Below are positions 42,651 through 59,453 of a stretch of DNA of 64,000 nt, piece after piece. The notes under the pieces were generated by a model. It ran no database searches, was not told where the DNA came from, and worked only from the letters and a program-made list of their open reading frames with translations. The position numbers were made by a program, and so were the translations under genes. The stretch comes from Flammula alnicola. Taxonomy: Eukaryota > Basidiomycota > Agaricomycetes > Agaricales > Strophariaceae. Each line of letters begins with the position of its first letter. The first letter of the stretch is position 1. The DNA lies in assembly GCA_015499995.1 (NCBI GenBank), contig JADNRV010000114.1, positions 1 to 64,000 of the forward strand. The letters run 5' to 3'.

Positions 42651-43559
42651 TGGCACAATTTAGGCCCTCTCTTGCAGGGAGACTGATTGGAGGGAACCTT
42701 TGGGGCCACATTTCCAACATCGCCGCTTCAACTTAACCCGAATAGGAACTATCGAGCGACAGTGGATATAGATCTATTGAGCCAGTACAAGAGGACTATC
42801 CAAGTACCGCTACGGCTCAGTCTTACCAGGGCGCTACACCCAGCTTAACCTTCCCGTCCCCCGGCAGGTGGTTCGCTTGATGCCTTTCAGCGCAGATCCC
42901 CAATCCTGTCCAGAGTCACTGTCTTGCCACAATCCAAACCCAGCCTATGCATGCCACAGCTCACATAGCCTCCCACATGGCAGCCAGGAGATAAGCCATC
43001 AGGCCAATGACCCTAGACTTGCGACTAACGACGGCACTCACTACTCTGTTGTACCGTGCTGGGTGCCTGTCCTTGCCCCGCTCTAGGGGGTGGGTGTGGG
43101 ACCAAAACCCAGATCAAAGCCAGTGGTCTACCCAAGGCCGGGTTGTTATCAGCACTATTCCCAGTTTTACCGTGTCCTATCCTTTCGGACCCTTTACGGG
43201 CTGCTATCCTTGGCGCTCAACCTTAGTCAGCATTCTGCAGAATCGCTTGAACCCCAGACACTCCCACCACAGCCCACAGGCCTCCCACATGGTGTTCATT
43301 GTGCCCAACCCCTGTGGCGGCCCTTAGGCCATTGCTCCCTACAGCGAGGAGACCGTCCCACGGTGCACATGCTACGCCCCACAATATGGCGAACGATTTA
43401 TGCCAGCTCCAAAGTATGCCCCCATGTCACCCAAAGGGGACCGCAGTGGTCCGCCGGGGCCCTTAGACCATGAGACACTGACAACGCGCCCAGCGGCAGA
43501 CGAATTACATCAGCATTCCATGGAATGGACCCATGGTCACAAGCTTATGGTACTTGCTA

Positions 43560-43647
43560 TGTGCAGGAATTGAACCCACAACCTCTTGGATGGTGCACAG
43601 CCACCCTTAAGGGCAACACAATAACCGCTAAGCCACCACGCCCCTCT
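43560..43647 (-). other. tRNA-Leu-like head of the SINE-like part
   Basis: Minus strand from 43647: ggggcgtggtggcttagcgg (A-box region), then gcccttaaggg with a possible TAA (Leu) anticodon, a long variable region, and gtgggttcaattcctgcac (B box). A long variable arm fits Leu or Ser tRNA. Anticodon-stem pairing is imperfect, so this is a tRNA-derived promoter, not a tRNA gene. Confidence 0.5.
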
Positions 43648-45969
43648 CTACGATTTCATGCACCTCATCTGGGAGAACTTGATTCCAAATCTCATTCGTT
43701 TATGGACTGGGCAATTTAAAGGTCTTGACGAAGGCACTGAGTCCTATGAGCTTCGTCCGGGTGTTTGGGAGGTGATCGGTGAGGTGACAAAAGCTTCCGG
43801 GTCAATGATTCCATCTGCATATGGCCCGCAACCTCAAAATATTGCCGACGACAAATTTGCTTGCACCGCCGATTCTTGGTCATTCTGGACACTCTACATC
43901 GGTTCTGTTCTTCTTCGGGAACGCTTTCTCAAGCGAGTCTATTATGACCACTTCGTTAAGCTTGTGAAGCTCCTCAACATGTGTCTTCAATTCAAGATGC
44001 TAAGGGACGAAATTGCGGAAATTAGGGAAGGTTTTGAAGAGTGGGTCAAGGATTTTGAACAGTTTGTTATATTATTTTTATTCTGAATGAATGCTAATGC
44101 CTAATCTCCCTAGAATCTATTATCAACACTCTCCTGACCCTGTTTCAACATGTCCGCTAACCATGCATGCACTCCTACATATTGCCGATGGTATTGAAGC
44201 AATGGGACCAGTCTGGGCATACTAGGCATTCCCTATGGAGCACTTTTGTGGGCGCATTTTATGGTGCATCAAAAGCCGTCGATACCCCTTTGCCAACATT
44301 GATTCATATGTAACGGCGGTCGCCCAACTAGACCAGATCAAGAATTGATACAACGCCCATGATCAACTGGCCCTTATTCCTCGAAAGGAAGGAAATTCTC
44401 AAGAATTTGCCTTTGAAGGCTGTAAGTTTCTCACTCACTGTCTATGTGCAAAAGCCTTTTTGATCATGCCATCTACAGATCCCCATTCTGTCCTTTGCTT
44501 TCCTCACAACAAGGACCCCAAGATTTCCATTGGTCTCCGCAAACAGATCATTGCCGCGCTGGCTACACGATATGACACAACAGGTTCCATCATATGCTGT
44601 CATTTTTCCAATGAACGTGTCGAGTTTTGGGGAAAGATTCATTGACTGGAGGGTGGAGATACCATGCGAGCATCTAAGATGGTAAAGTCGATTGCAGAGG
44701 ATGGGCGGGATGCTTCTTTCATGAGGGTACGTGAGATCAGTATCAGATCAATATGCAAATTAAATTGATCTCTTTTCGTAGTATGAGCTCTATGTGGACA
44801 AGTATACACGATCCAAGCAGAAGCCCACCTTTGAACTCAAGATATTTTACAGTCAAATCAAGCGCTTCATCGTCGTTCAAATGCCCGCTACCCAAGACCT
44901 TTCATTAGCAGAACCTGACACTGTCATTCTTGCCTTGATTGTGAAATGCAACACTGTAGAACAGCCAACAAATCCTCTTGGAATGCAGTACTATCAAACA
45001 ATGGGAGAAACTGACATTGTCGATATTGGCACAATCCAGTGCTTAGTCGGCCGCATCTTTGATCGAGATTACTGGACTATTATTGACCATAGTCTGGACT
45101 CATTGATGACAGCGAGTGCATTTGACGAGTAGAATTATTTTATTCATAGTCATATTGATGTAGCTACTCAGGGAAAACTGACAGAAAATACCAGGAAACC
45201 TAGTGCCAGAAAAAACCAACAGAAAGCTCCCGTAAAACTAGGGAATAAAAGCCCGGTCTTGAGTCTGGTGAAAATCTCCTGTTTTCGCTTTTTCTAGGTA
45301 CTGCCTGGTAAACGGGGAAAAGGATTATTTTCCTTACCGACCCAGGAATCATTCCCCGGTCTTGGGTTCATAGTGTGTGGTCTAGTCCTTCATCCTGCTT
45401 ACAAGACATCATACTTTGCAAAAGCTGGGTGGAAGCATGAATGGATTATCACGGCAGAGATGCTTGCATGTGAAGAGTGGAAGAACAAATACAAACCTTC
45501 AGTTTCTATCTCAGATCCTAGAGAGCGAACAGCCACTTCTGATGAGGTATTTCTTATATTTCTTTTGTTGAGAGTTTCATCTGCTTATGCCTATAATATT
45601 TTAGAGATTTGCAGATGCAAAGCAGTATTTTGCAGTTCTCCATAATAGGGTGACACCAGGTGATGCCTTGGAGAAATGGCTCATGAGCCCCGTTATTTCG
45701 ACTGCTGTTGACCCTCTTATTGGTCTGGAATGCTCATGGCCAACCATCCTCTCGCTCGTATGGTATTGGATTTTCTTTCCATCCTAGATATGTGATCTAT
45801 TACCAATCAATAAAAAGTGTTCACTAATCTTACCCTTTTGTAAAACTAGTTCTATGGACATTGAATGCACATTCTCAAATGGTGGATTAACTGTCTCTAA
45901 GTTAAGGCACTCTCTATCAGATGAGTCAACATGTGCACAATCTGTTCTTTCATCATGGTTTGATCTACC

Positions 45970-46113
45970 TATTAGAATTTGAGGTAAGGATGGGGAACTC
46001 TGTGGCAATTGAGTGCCGCATCAATTGCACAATACAGGGCTATATACATAGATAAAAGTCATGTGCTAAGATAAGCTTGATCTCACTAAGCAAGCCAAGC
46101 ACAAATTCCAATA
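45970..46113 (-). repeat. 3' LTR (144 bp) of the gag-only element
   Basis: Differs from the other LTR at only about ten positions over 144 bp, for example aattgagtgccgca versus atcaagtgccaca. Preceded, in element orientation, by the purine tract at about 46114-46125. Confidence 0.8.
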
Positions 46114-46221
46114 TACCCCCTCAAGTGCAAGTGGAATCAAGTTGAATAAGAAATAGTAAACAAGAAGTAAATCAAAAAAGAATAGGAAAAATCATAACAA
46201 AATAAAATTGTACCCCCTCAA

Positions 46222-46710
46222 TCACCATTCTGCAATGTGGGTCATATCATCCTCAACCTCTGCTGACTTTGCTGCTCCAGCAGGCTTCACATCTGTCAAG
46301 GTACATTCATTGCAGTAGTGGCCCTTCTGCTGGCACTTGAAGCAGGTAATATCTTTTTGATCACGTCGGGGTTTTAGTTCCACATGAAAAGCTTGATTGT
46401 TTGGATTGGTCTTGCCTGCAGGTACCCCCTGCATTGTAATGGTCTAGGTGGCAACTTGACAAGCTTCTTTGTTCATGCAGCACTGCACAATAAAATCGAA
46501 ATTATTCTTGCTGGCATGAGAGTCGAGAGAAATGACAAGAGTGGAATAAGATTCCGGGAGGGAAAGCATGAGGACGGCGATGAGAAGAGAGTCAGAGGGT
46601 GCATCATCGAGACCTGTAAGATGATCAGCAAACTCACATATGGTGCCAGCGTGTTCCTGGATCAATGTCTCTGGGGCCTTCTTGATCTGGAAGAGCTTCT
46701 GCCATGTCAA
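46222..46710 (-). pseudogene. Copia-type gag remnant with zinc knuckle
   Basis: Minus-strand frames 46710-46444 (ICEFADHLTGLDD; LLIAVLMLSLPESYSTLVISL) and 46434-46222 (CFKCQQKGHYCNEC, a CX2CX4HX4C knuckle) match the gag/UBN2 region and nucleocapsid knuckle of Copia elements. A stop lies between the two frames at about 46440. N-terminal gag is missing. It is the only coding trace in the element. Confidence 0.7.
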
Positions 46711-48804
46711 AATGATGCTTTCAAGGCCTTCACTATGAACCCAAAGACTGGATGAAGTTCCTGGGCAGTGACTGCGCCCTCCTGAGAATTATTCCCGGCC
46801 TCAACAGGGAAAAAAGGGAGTATGACATGGTGTACTCCCCATCAAACTGGGAATTCTGTAACTGGGAGTGGCCTAGGAATAATGTCCTGCGCCATGGCCA
46901 CCATTCCCGGTTTTAGCTGGGCATTTCTTCTAGTTTCACAGGGAATACCTCTTAATGCATAATTTTCCAGTTCTACCAGCATTTTTTACTTGTATCTAGG
47001 GATACTTATGTCTGGCATTAAGGTGATTTTTCTTAGCTTGGACGGTTCACATATTATCCAAATGATTCTGAATTAATAATAGTAATGTATGTATACATGA
47101 GATCTAGTATGTAGGATGTAGTGGTATGAATAACAAATCTATGGATGTGATGAGAAATATACAAACCAGCACATTGAAGCAGAAGACCTATTCACAATCA
47201 CTAACATCGTCAATGTGTCATGTGTCGGACAAGGTACATGTTTGAGATGTTTGTCAAGCTGCCGGTGGTGGTTCGAGGCCTTTGTTGTCACTTTCTGAGT
47301 CAGAGGAAGGCTGAATGACTTGGGTCTTCTGTGAAGCCACTGACTGCGACTTGTTGGTACGGTTGGATTGTCTGACTTGAGGAGGCCACTGCTGTCACGG
47401 GCGGTCATTGACATCACTCTCTGCATCCTGTGTTGCTAACATTGCATCTTGGTGAAATGGGGCTGGATAATGGACTGAACATGTTCTTGGATGTAGAAAC
47501 ATCAAATTTTCCAATACATGACAAAAATTGCGAAGCCAAAAAGCTGCAAGCCCAGGTCAGAGGCAGAAGAAGACGAGAATAGAATCAGAGTGATTAGAAT
47601 AGCTGAAATACTCAGAATGAAATGTACCTGGTCAACTCATGTGCACCACTGCCAATGCTCCACTGTCTTCCAGCCAACCATCCCAATTCCATGTGAATGC
47701 ACAGACAGTCCAGACTGCACACCGGAATCAAGTTCAGAACAGCATGAAAATTGTACTAGGGCAACCAATATGTACCTCATCTTCTAAAGATGTGATTCCT
47801 TGATCAGAGGTCAGAAAGGATGCTGTCCACACTACAGGTCAAACAAAGAATCAATGACTAAACAGAGTGAGATATGAGCAGTGATGGTGATTCCCATAAT
47901 CTATTGCACAATAAGGAAGGCAGCTGACCATGACTCCTATGACAGTGGGGCCAGTGTATCATCTTTGCTTCAGCGCTAGCAGTGTGACATTTCACCTTAT
48001 GCAAATGGATGCTGGCCAGCAAAAGCGACAATAGGTGCAGATAGTGAGCAATGGAAAGTGGGCAAAGAAGATTGGAGGAAAGTGATGGCGGTATAAATTG
48101 AAATTCCGCGGCATGGGGGTGAGTCACATGATTTCTAGGATGTTTGGACTTAAAGAAATTTTGATTAGAATCCATCATTCATATAAACTGCAAGAGTACA
48201 CAAGTGCTCGAGTCTCTCTATATATATGGTTTAGGAACTTTAGTATTATTTGAGGCTTGAGATATTGTAGTAAGTTTGCAGTAAGGGCGGGTCCGATGGA
48301 ACCAGGAAAAATATCTAGTGAGGCCAGGGATATATTTACCAGTCTCAAGACTGGGAAAATTTACTGAAATGACTTTTACCTGTCGACTACCCGTGAAACC
48401 GGGAAAAAAGAATTATACCTGGTCAAGCTTGGAATTCTTATGGGGCTTAGGTTTCATAGTGCTTGTGAGAGGTGGATTGATTCTAACCTAGCCCAAACCA
48501 CTGTGGAATCCCTCGAGATGCATGTATGCACCAATTGCCCATCCTCAACCTCATTCACAATCTTACTAAGAGCCAAATCCACATGAATTTTCCAAGCCTT
48601 CACTGCCCTCAATCCATCTGAGCCCACTGGTCGACTTTCAGTTCCATCAACGACTGACCAAACTTGCATCTTTCAGAGACGCATTTCTATCTGGTAAGAC
48701 CATGCATAATAGTTGACATTGCCGAGTTTCGCGATATGTTTCAAGTTGATTTTCGATGCCATCATGATCACAAGCTCCAAGAAAAAGAGAGACTTCTGTG
48801 CTGA

Positions 48805-49015
48805 GTAGCGACTTCTGAGTGTGCACCTAACTGGTGGCTTCCGTGCACCAAGCTGGTGACTTCCGAGTATGCGCCTGACTGGAAACTTCTGATGTGCTGG
48901 ATAGCGACTTCTGATGAGCTAGAGAGAAACTTTCGATTGCGCCTGACTAGCCGCTTCCGATTGTGCCTGGTGAGCGACTTCTGAGGATTGCCTCAAGTGA
49001 GGGCTTCTGAGAGCG
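48805..49015 (+). repeat. Degenerate short tandem repeat in the gag-only element
   Basis: Seven or eight units of 25-30 bp with the core gcgacttctgagtgtgc or variants (gtgacttccgag, gcttccgattgtgcctg). It lies just inside the 5' LTR, in the leader region. Confidence 0.6.
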
Positions 49016-49089
49016 ACCGAGATGAGCAAAGACATCGACAGTCTGTGTATTCTTTAAAACCCCACCAGGTTCAAGGTTGCACTCAATTG

Positions 49090-49233
49090 TATTAGAATTC
49101 GAGGTAAGGACGGGGAACTCTGTGGCAATCAAGTGCCACATTGATTGCACAATACAGGGCTATATACATAGATAAAAGTCACGTGCTAAGATAAGCTTGA
49201 TCTCGCTAAGCAAGCCAAGCACAAATTCCAATA
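49090..49233 (-). repeat. 5' LTR (144 bp) of the gag-only element
   Basis: Tattagaattcgaggtaagg to gcacaaattccaata on the top strand, followed by TSD ctacc at 49234-49238. Confidence 0.8.
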
Positions 49234-49409
49234 CTACCAGGTGTGATTCTGCATGATGACATTGTTCGGATGTTCAAGGAGAAGGGTAAGCAGCTGAAAA
49301 AGAAGCAGAAAGTAGTTGAGAACAGCACTGACAATATTCTTGGCAATGAGATTGATCTTACTTCATCTTTAATACAATCTTTTCTTTCATTTCTACTGTG
49401 TAAATGTAC

Positions 49410-49640
49410 AAAAATAGTATCTGAATTATGAGTACTCACAAGTATACCCACAGATACTTGTACATACTTGCAGGTGGCGAGTAGTTCACAAGTACTCAAA
49501 TACTTGCAAGTAATTGACTCGTGAGTGCAAGTCACTCATGGGAACATACTTGCACGAGTGCAAGTTTAATATTTTGCAGCTAAATTACTTGTGAGTCCGA
49601 GTGTGAGTTACTTGCGAGTGCACTCGTGCTCAGCCTTAGA
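49410..49640. repeat. Palindrome-rich repeat tract
   Basis: Dense repetition of acttgcaagt, actcacaagt, acttgtgagt and similar in both orientations, able to form several hairpins. No TSD or clear ends were found; it may be a decayed miniature element at the edge of the transposon nest. Confidence 0.4.
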
Positions 49641-50325
49641 TCCAGTATATGTGAAAAACCCCAGGTGCTCTGATAATAAGCAACTGGGTGCCTTCTGTAG
49701 TGAAGGAGCATATTGAAACCAAAAAAGTGATATGCCAATAATATGAGTCATTTGATTTATTAATAATGAGAACAACACTGAAACTGGTCATAGGCATCCA
49801 CAGCAGGATATTCAGTAAAATTTCCCACTAGACATATGACACCTTGCCTGACTAGCAGTTCACTGACTCCATGTCAGAACATTGGTACTTCCAGCTTGGC
49901 TGATCTCCTTAACCAATTTCCACCTCATACCTCTGGAGATAATATTGAAGCAGTTTTTTCATTACAAATCCTTGTATTATTGTTGACTTCAAAAACAACA
50001 TTATATTGTGGTACTTACCAGATGTTCTCACAATAGGAAGATATATAAGTAACAAGTTATTTTCCTCTGTACTTTATAACTGAAATTTATATAATGGACA
50101 CTTTCATAAAGCAGTTGTTACCTCTGAAATCCCTGTGTCTACAAGCCAATGGAAGTCAGCATCACTCTGCAGTATGGAAGGATTATAGGTAGAATCTATG
50201 CAGTTATTCTAAGTGAACACTAGAGTTAGCATCTCAGGTGTAGATGTCCAACATAAGACAAAGCCTCAATGGACAATAAATTGATTAAAAAAACAATTGA
50301 ATTTATATCTAAAACTTCTAGAAAT
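49641..50325. other. Spacer between the transposon nest and the ABC transporter
   Basis: AT-rich DNA with no coding frame, repeat or RNA gene that I can support. It includes the 3' flank of the minus-strand transporter gene, whose stop is at 50326-50328. Confidence 0.5.
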
Positions 50326-56457
<6,132 letters not shown>

Positions 56458-56750
56458 GGATTCAAGGACGAGTTTGAAAGAGTCAAGAGCTCCGAGAGAC
56501 GAGTTGAAAATGTTACGTGTTGCGCCAATGTTGCGCTTTGCCCGCACTTACTTACTTGGGGACAAATTGATTTTGAAATTGGACGGATTCGGGCCGAGAA
56601 CTATTTTTGTTGAAAGCCATCATCTCATTGAATTCTACACGGTAGTAGCTGTGCTAGCTTCGAAGTTCTCATCACTACTTACAGTGCGAAATTCTCGCCT
56701 GATAGTGGTGGCTCTCCAGATAAATTCACAAGCTCGCCTGGCATTCGACA
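56458..56750. other. Upstream region of the ABC transporter
   Basis: Short region holding the likely promoter of the minus-strand transporter. No regulatory motif stands out. The RhoGAP-like remnant begins about here on the plus strand. Confidence 0.35.
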
Positions 56751-58290
56751 TGCTGACAGCCATCGAGCACCGCCTCAACGAACAGCAAGTGTCTCCGACG
56801 AATTGCCCAGCGCCTCAAGGACATTCTCAAGAAGAGTGCCTCGCGCAAACCAATTCTACCGAAGACCTCATGTAATGCACCGCCGGAACCGATTGACGAG
56901 AAGCCGCTTCCTAAGGTTGACAAGGGCAAGAGCAAAGAGACTGTGAAGACTCGAACCAAATTGCCTCTCCGCCTCCATTCCGCCACCGAGGAGTTACCCG
57001 GCTCTCCTTTGCCTTTCATCCCTCTGCTCACTTTGGGGCGGGGCAGGGCGGGCCTATCCCTACGTCCTATTGCCATTTCTTAGCTTCTTACTCGCGCAGC
57101 CGCAGAGCTTCCTCTCCGCCCCGTCCGCTTCCCTCTGCTTGGCGAATACCAGGGTGCCTTTACTGGCGAAGACTTTGTCGCCTGATTAATATTGCAATAA
57201 AACGTCCAGACTTCGGCGAAGCCTCGGTCCGCTGAAGCAACAGCAAAAGACTTGACAGAGATGGAGGCCTTTTGCGAGGATTCGGAGAGCTTGGAAATGT
57301 TTTTAAAGATTCTGATGATGCATTGTATCAATTCAGGCCAAAGGTTTGTTATTCGTTAATAAAATCTACCTCGTCTAAATCACTATTTCCCTGCTTTAGG
57401 CCTTTTGAGTTGGGCAAACATGCCGTAGACTCTCCGAATCATCTATACCTCATCCGAAAACTTGTTCAAGGAGACGGGAACTTTTGTCAGCCTGTCAGCA
57501 AGACGCTGAACAACAATGCTAATTCCGACCCTGTTTATATTCGGGCAAAGGAAGAAGCTGACAAAGCCGACAAAGCATACCGCATTGGCGTTAGGTGCCT
57601 CGATTAGTACTTGAAGAGCGAATTGGGGAGACCCTGAAAGTGCCTCAACGGAGAGCAAGAGATTGAGAGCAGTGAAGACTGGTGCGACCATATCTACTAC
57701 TCATATCGAAGCATACGCTCATTATTGCAACAGTTCTTCTTCAATATCAAGGAACTTCAACCCAAGTCTCTCGAACCACCAATGGATCGCTCTGCGACGC
57801 AATGAGCGTCATATCATCCCGAGTCTGACTTGACGGCTCATTGCTTCCCACGGCCCTTCCCGACCAGATATATGAATCGGTCGCCTACGATGAACTGACG
57901 TCGTCTTCGGAATTGACCTGCGCAAGTGGGCTGAAGGGGGTGGTCTGCCTTAACACAAGAGATGAGAAGAAGGAGCTCGTGCCACCCGTTTTTACCACCA
58001 TGCTCAGCGGGCTGGACGCCGCATACGAGCGCATGCCGAACGACGTCGAGAAGTCGCAATGCGTGGATATACGAGTCCCTCTGGCGCCGTGCACCTGCGC
58101 GAAAGTCTGAATGCCATCACACCAGACCAGCTCTTCCCTCCAGACTTGCTGGCCAATTCGATGCGCCTGTCACTGCAGCTGCCTCAACTCTGGATGTTCG
58201 ACTTGATGCCTTCGTTGGCAAGTAGAGAAGCGGATAAAGTCTACTTCTCCAAGATTGCGCCTCCACGGGAAGAAGTAAGTAGATACACTA
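56751..58290 (+). pseudogene. Decayed DEP-domain RhoGAP-like gene (Rgd2-like)
   Basis: Scattered frames resemble fungal RhoGAP proteins with FCH/F-BAR and DEP parts. RRIAQRLKDILKKSAS is followed by a Pro-rich stretch and LGEYQGAFTGEDFVA (DEP start) at about 57140-57181, a TGA, then FGELGNVFKDSDDALYQFRPK (DEP end) at 57272-57351. An intron near 57352 leads to PVSKTLNNNANSDPVYIRAKEEADKADKAYRIGVRCLD, then TAG at 57604. A further block (DVVFGIDLRKWAEGGG, AWIYES, AVHLRESLNAITPDQLFPPDL) needs at least two frameshifts. The GAP domain is missing. This is a dead copy; homology is from memory of the family. Confidence 0.55.
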
Positions 58291-58735
58291 TGATTGCTGC
58301 TCGATTCTAACCTTGTTTTCGTAGCTTCAGGCCTAAATTTGAATCTGAGCGTCCATTCAAGATCGTCATCCCAGTTGTATGCATCCTTCTTAATTTATTG
58401 AATATTCTCTCATCATATCTTTAGTGTTTTCGTCGATTTTCTCCGGCATTATGCCCTTGACCATGCTCGCAAGAAGCACGAATCTGAACGCAAAGCACCT
58501 ATCAGGAAACGCACCGCTCCGATCGATATGCGTTTGAGCGGAGCGAATCCTCTCGATGCAGATCTCAGCAGCTGTTGGTCGCTCAGGTCCTTGACTGTAA
58601 TGAGCAAGACTTGCTAGTATCTCAATGGCAAATTGAAATTTTAGTTTTTGCTTCGAATTCGTGTTTCTACGTCTCATCCACGCCAACGGCGAATATCTAT
58701 AATCAAGTCCTCATTACAGAACAGTCCATTTTCTG
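58291..58735. other. Unassigned region downstream of the RhoGAP-like remnant
   Basis: Contains short coding-like stretches on the plus strand after 58323 (RPFKIVIPV; a block around FRRFSP or, in another frame, HYALDHARKKHESERKAP) that I cannot assign. They may be further decayed exons. No RNA gene or repeat is visible. Confidence 0.3.
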
Positions 58736-59453
58736 CTAATCATCAAACTGCGGAAGGGTATCTCCTACAATCTCTTCTCCTTGGGCGACCTTTTTGAATA
58801 GCTCGTATGCTCTGTCCAAATCATCGTTGACGATGACAAGATCATGAACATTGGGCTCCTTCGCATACTCAATCTCCGCCAAGGCAGTAGTAAGGCGTTT
58901 TTGAACGGCGCTTTCACTCTCCGTTCCGCGTTGTTGGAGTCGAGCGCGGAGAGCCGACATGGACGGAGGGGAAATAAATAGGTAGACAGGGTTAAGGTTT
59001 GTTTTTTTATTTGACGAACGCCCTACAATATCGGATTAGCATACCCAACGAAAGGTGAATACAATCTCACCTGCGCCTCAATGTCCAGTATACACCGACG
59101 ACCTTGCTGTTGGACCTGCCGAACAGTCTCGAAGCTGGTGCCATAGAAATTGCCCGAGAACTCTGCGTGCTCAATAAACGCGTTCTCCTGATAAGTCCTT
59201 AAAATTTGAGGGTGACAAAGTGATATTGCTTTCCGTTGACTTCACCCGGGCGGGGAGTGCGAGTCGTGTCTGTAATATAGTCCATTGATCACAAGGCAAA
59301 ATGGCAAAGATCATGGCAAGGTCGCGCACGGGAAACACTAAATCCAAACTTGTCGGGAAACTCTGCAAAGAGACGTTGGAGGAGGGTGCTCTTTCCTACG
59401 CCCGAAGGCCCGGAAAGAATGAGAGGGCGCAGGAAGTCGGGACGAGGAGACAT
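58736..59453 (-). CDS. GUK1: Guanylate kinase, with apparent frameshifts
   Basis: Phosphorylates GMP to GDP in nucleotide salvage. Exon 1 from ATG at 59451-59453 gives [29 protein letters not shown], with the P-loop GPSGVGKST. An intron of about 60 bp follows GFSVS; then [38 protein letters not shown] and CILDIEAQ, all diagnostic. A 45-bp intron precedes the last exon, which ends [11 protein letters not shown] with TAG at 58736-58738. Length is about 200 residues, as usual. Two frame breaks are seen: in aaattttaagg near 59200 and in an A7 run near 59010. Both are next to homopolymers, so they may be sequence errors; otherwise this copy is dead. The gene is essential in fungi, favouring error or a second copy elsewhere. 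Confidence 0.75.

Larger units (their letters stand above)
40488..43647 (-). mobile_element. LINE copy L9 fused to a tRNA-headed SINE-like sequence, 11-bp TSD
   Basis: One insertion in the KDZ gene, flanked by ctacgatttca (40477-40487 and 43648-43658). The 3' side (40488 to about 42650) is LINE: poly(T), 3' UTR with a nested TIR element, ORF2 C-terminus and RNase H. From about 42650 to 43647 the sequence is unrelated GC-rich DNA that ends, exactly at the TSD, with a tRNA-Leu-like head on the minus strand. The element would thus read tRNA head, 0.9 kb unknown body, LINE 3' end. Two parts sharing one TSD implies a chimeric cDNA. Confidence 0.7.
40102..45131 (+). pseudogene. KDZ/Plavaka-type DNA transposase, interrupted and broken
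   Basis: Two blocks, 40102-40487 and 43648-45131, join across a 3.2 kb LINE-SINE insert (11-bp TSD ctacgatttca). The first has GDIPTISMIMHMKGHN and a CRMC cysteine pair; the join gives FPYDFMHLIWENLIPNL, followed by LWTGQFKGLDEG and ADDKFACTADSWSFW. These are hallmarks of the large KDZ (Kyakuja-Dileera-Zisupton, including Plavaka) transposases of basidiomycetes. Further exons carry CPLTMHALLHIADGIEAMGPVWAY, YPFANIDSY, and NPLGMQYYQTMGE-like end sequence, with introns near 44060, 44420 and 44727-44781. Stops at 44223 (TAG), near 44347 and 44643 (TGA) disable it. The N-terminal part lies left of LINE L8, outside the window. Confidence 0.7.
45970..49233 (-). mobile_element. Non-autonomous Copia-like LTR retrotransposon with gag only
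   Basis: Two 144-bp LTRs (45970-46113 and 49090-49233) with inverted termini tattagaatt/aattccaata and a 5-bp TSD ctacc (45965-45969 and 49234-49238) define a complete 3.26 kb element. On the minus strand a gag-like region lies near the 3' LTR, preceded by about 2.3 kb with no coding I can recognise. A purine tract (gagggggta on the minus strand) abuts the 3' LTR. No RT or integrase is present, so it must use enzymes in trans. Confidence 0.8.
45376..49431 (+). pseudogene. hAT transposase C-terminal fragment, interrupted by an LTR element
   Basis: Exon pieces at about 45376-45546 (VLHPAYKTSYFAKAGWKHEW) and 45605-45756 (FADAKQYFAVLHNRV ... LIGLECSWPTIL) match the region before and into the hAT dimerisation domain. 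A piece at 45850-45969 gives MDIECTFSNGGLTVSKLRHS, the hallmark C-terminal dimerisation motif. Introns of 50-95 bp separate them. The frame is then cut by an LTR element (45970-49233, TSD ctacc) and resumes at 49239 as PGVILHDDIVRMFKEKGKQ, ending at 49429-49431. The catalytic N-terminal part is absent, so it is a fragment. Confidence 0.65.

Noticed and set aside
42660..43560. Ribosomal RNA fragment as the origin of the GC-rich body of the SINE-like unit
   Set aside because: The GC content and some short motifs suggested it, but I could not match it to conserved rRNA segments; left as unknown.
45165..45376. Short repeat-like segments with ccaggaaaa/ccgggaaaa motifs ending in ggttcatagtg (also about 48290-48465 and 46775-46940)
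   Set aside because: They look related to each other and may be miniature hAT-type elements, but I could not find matching termini or a TSD.
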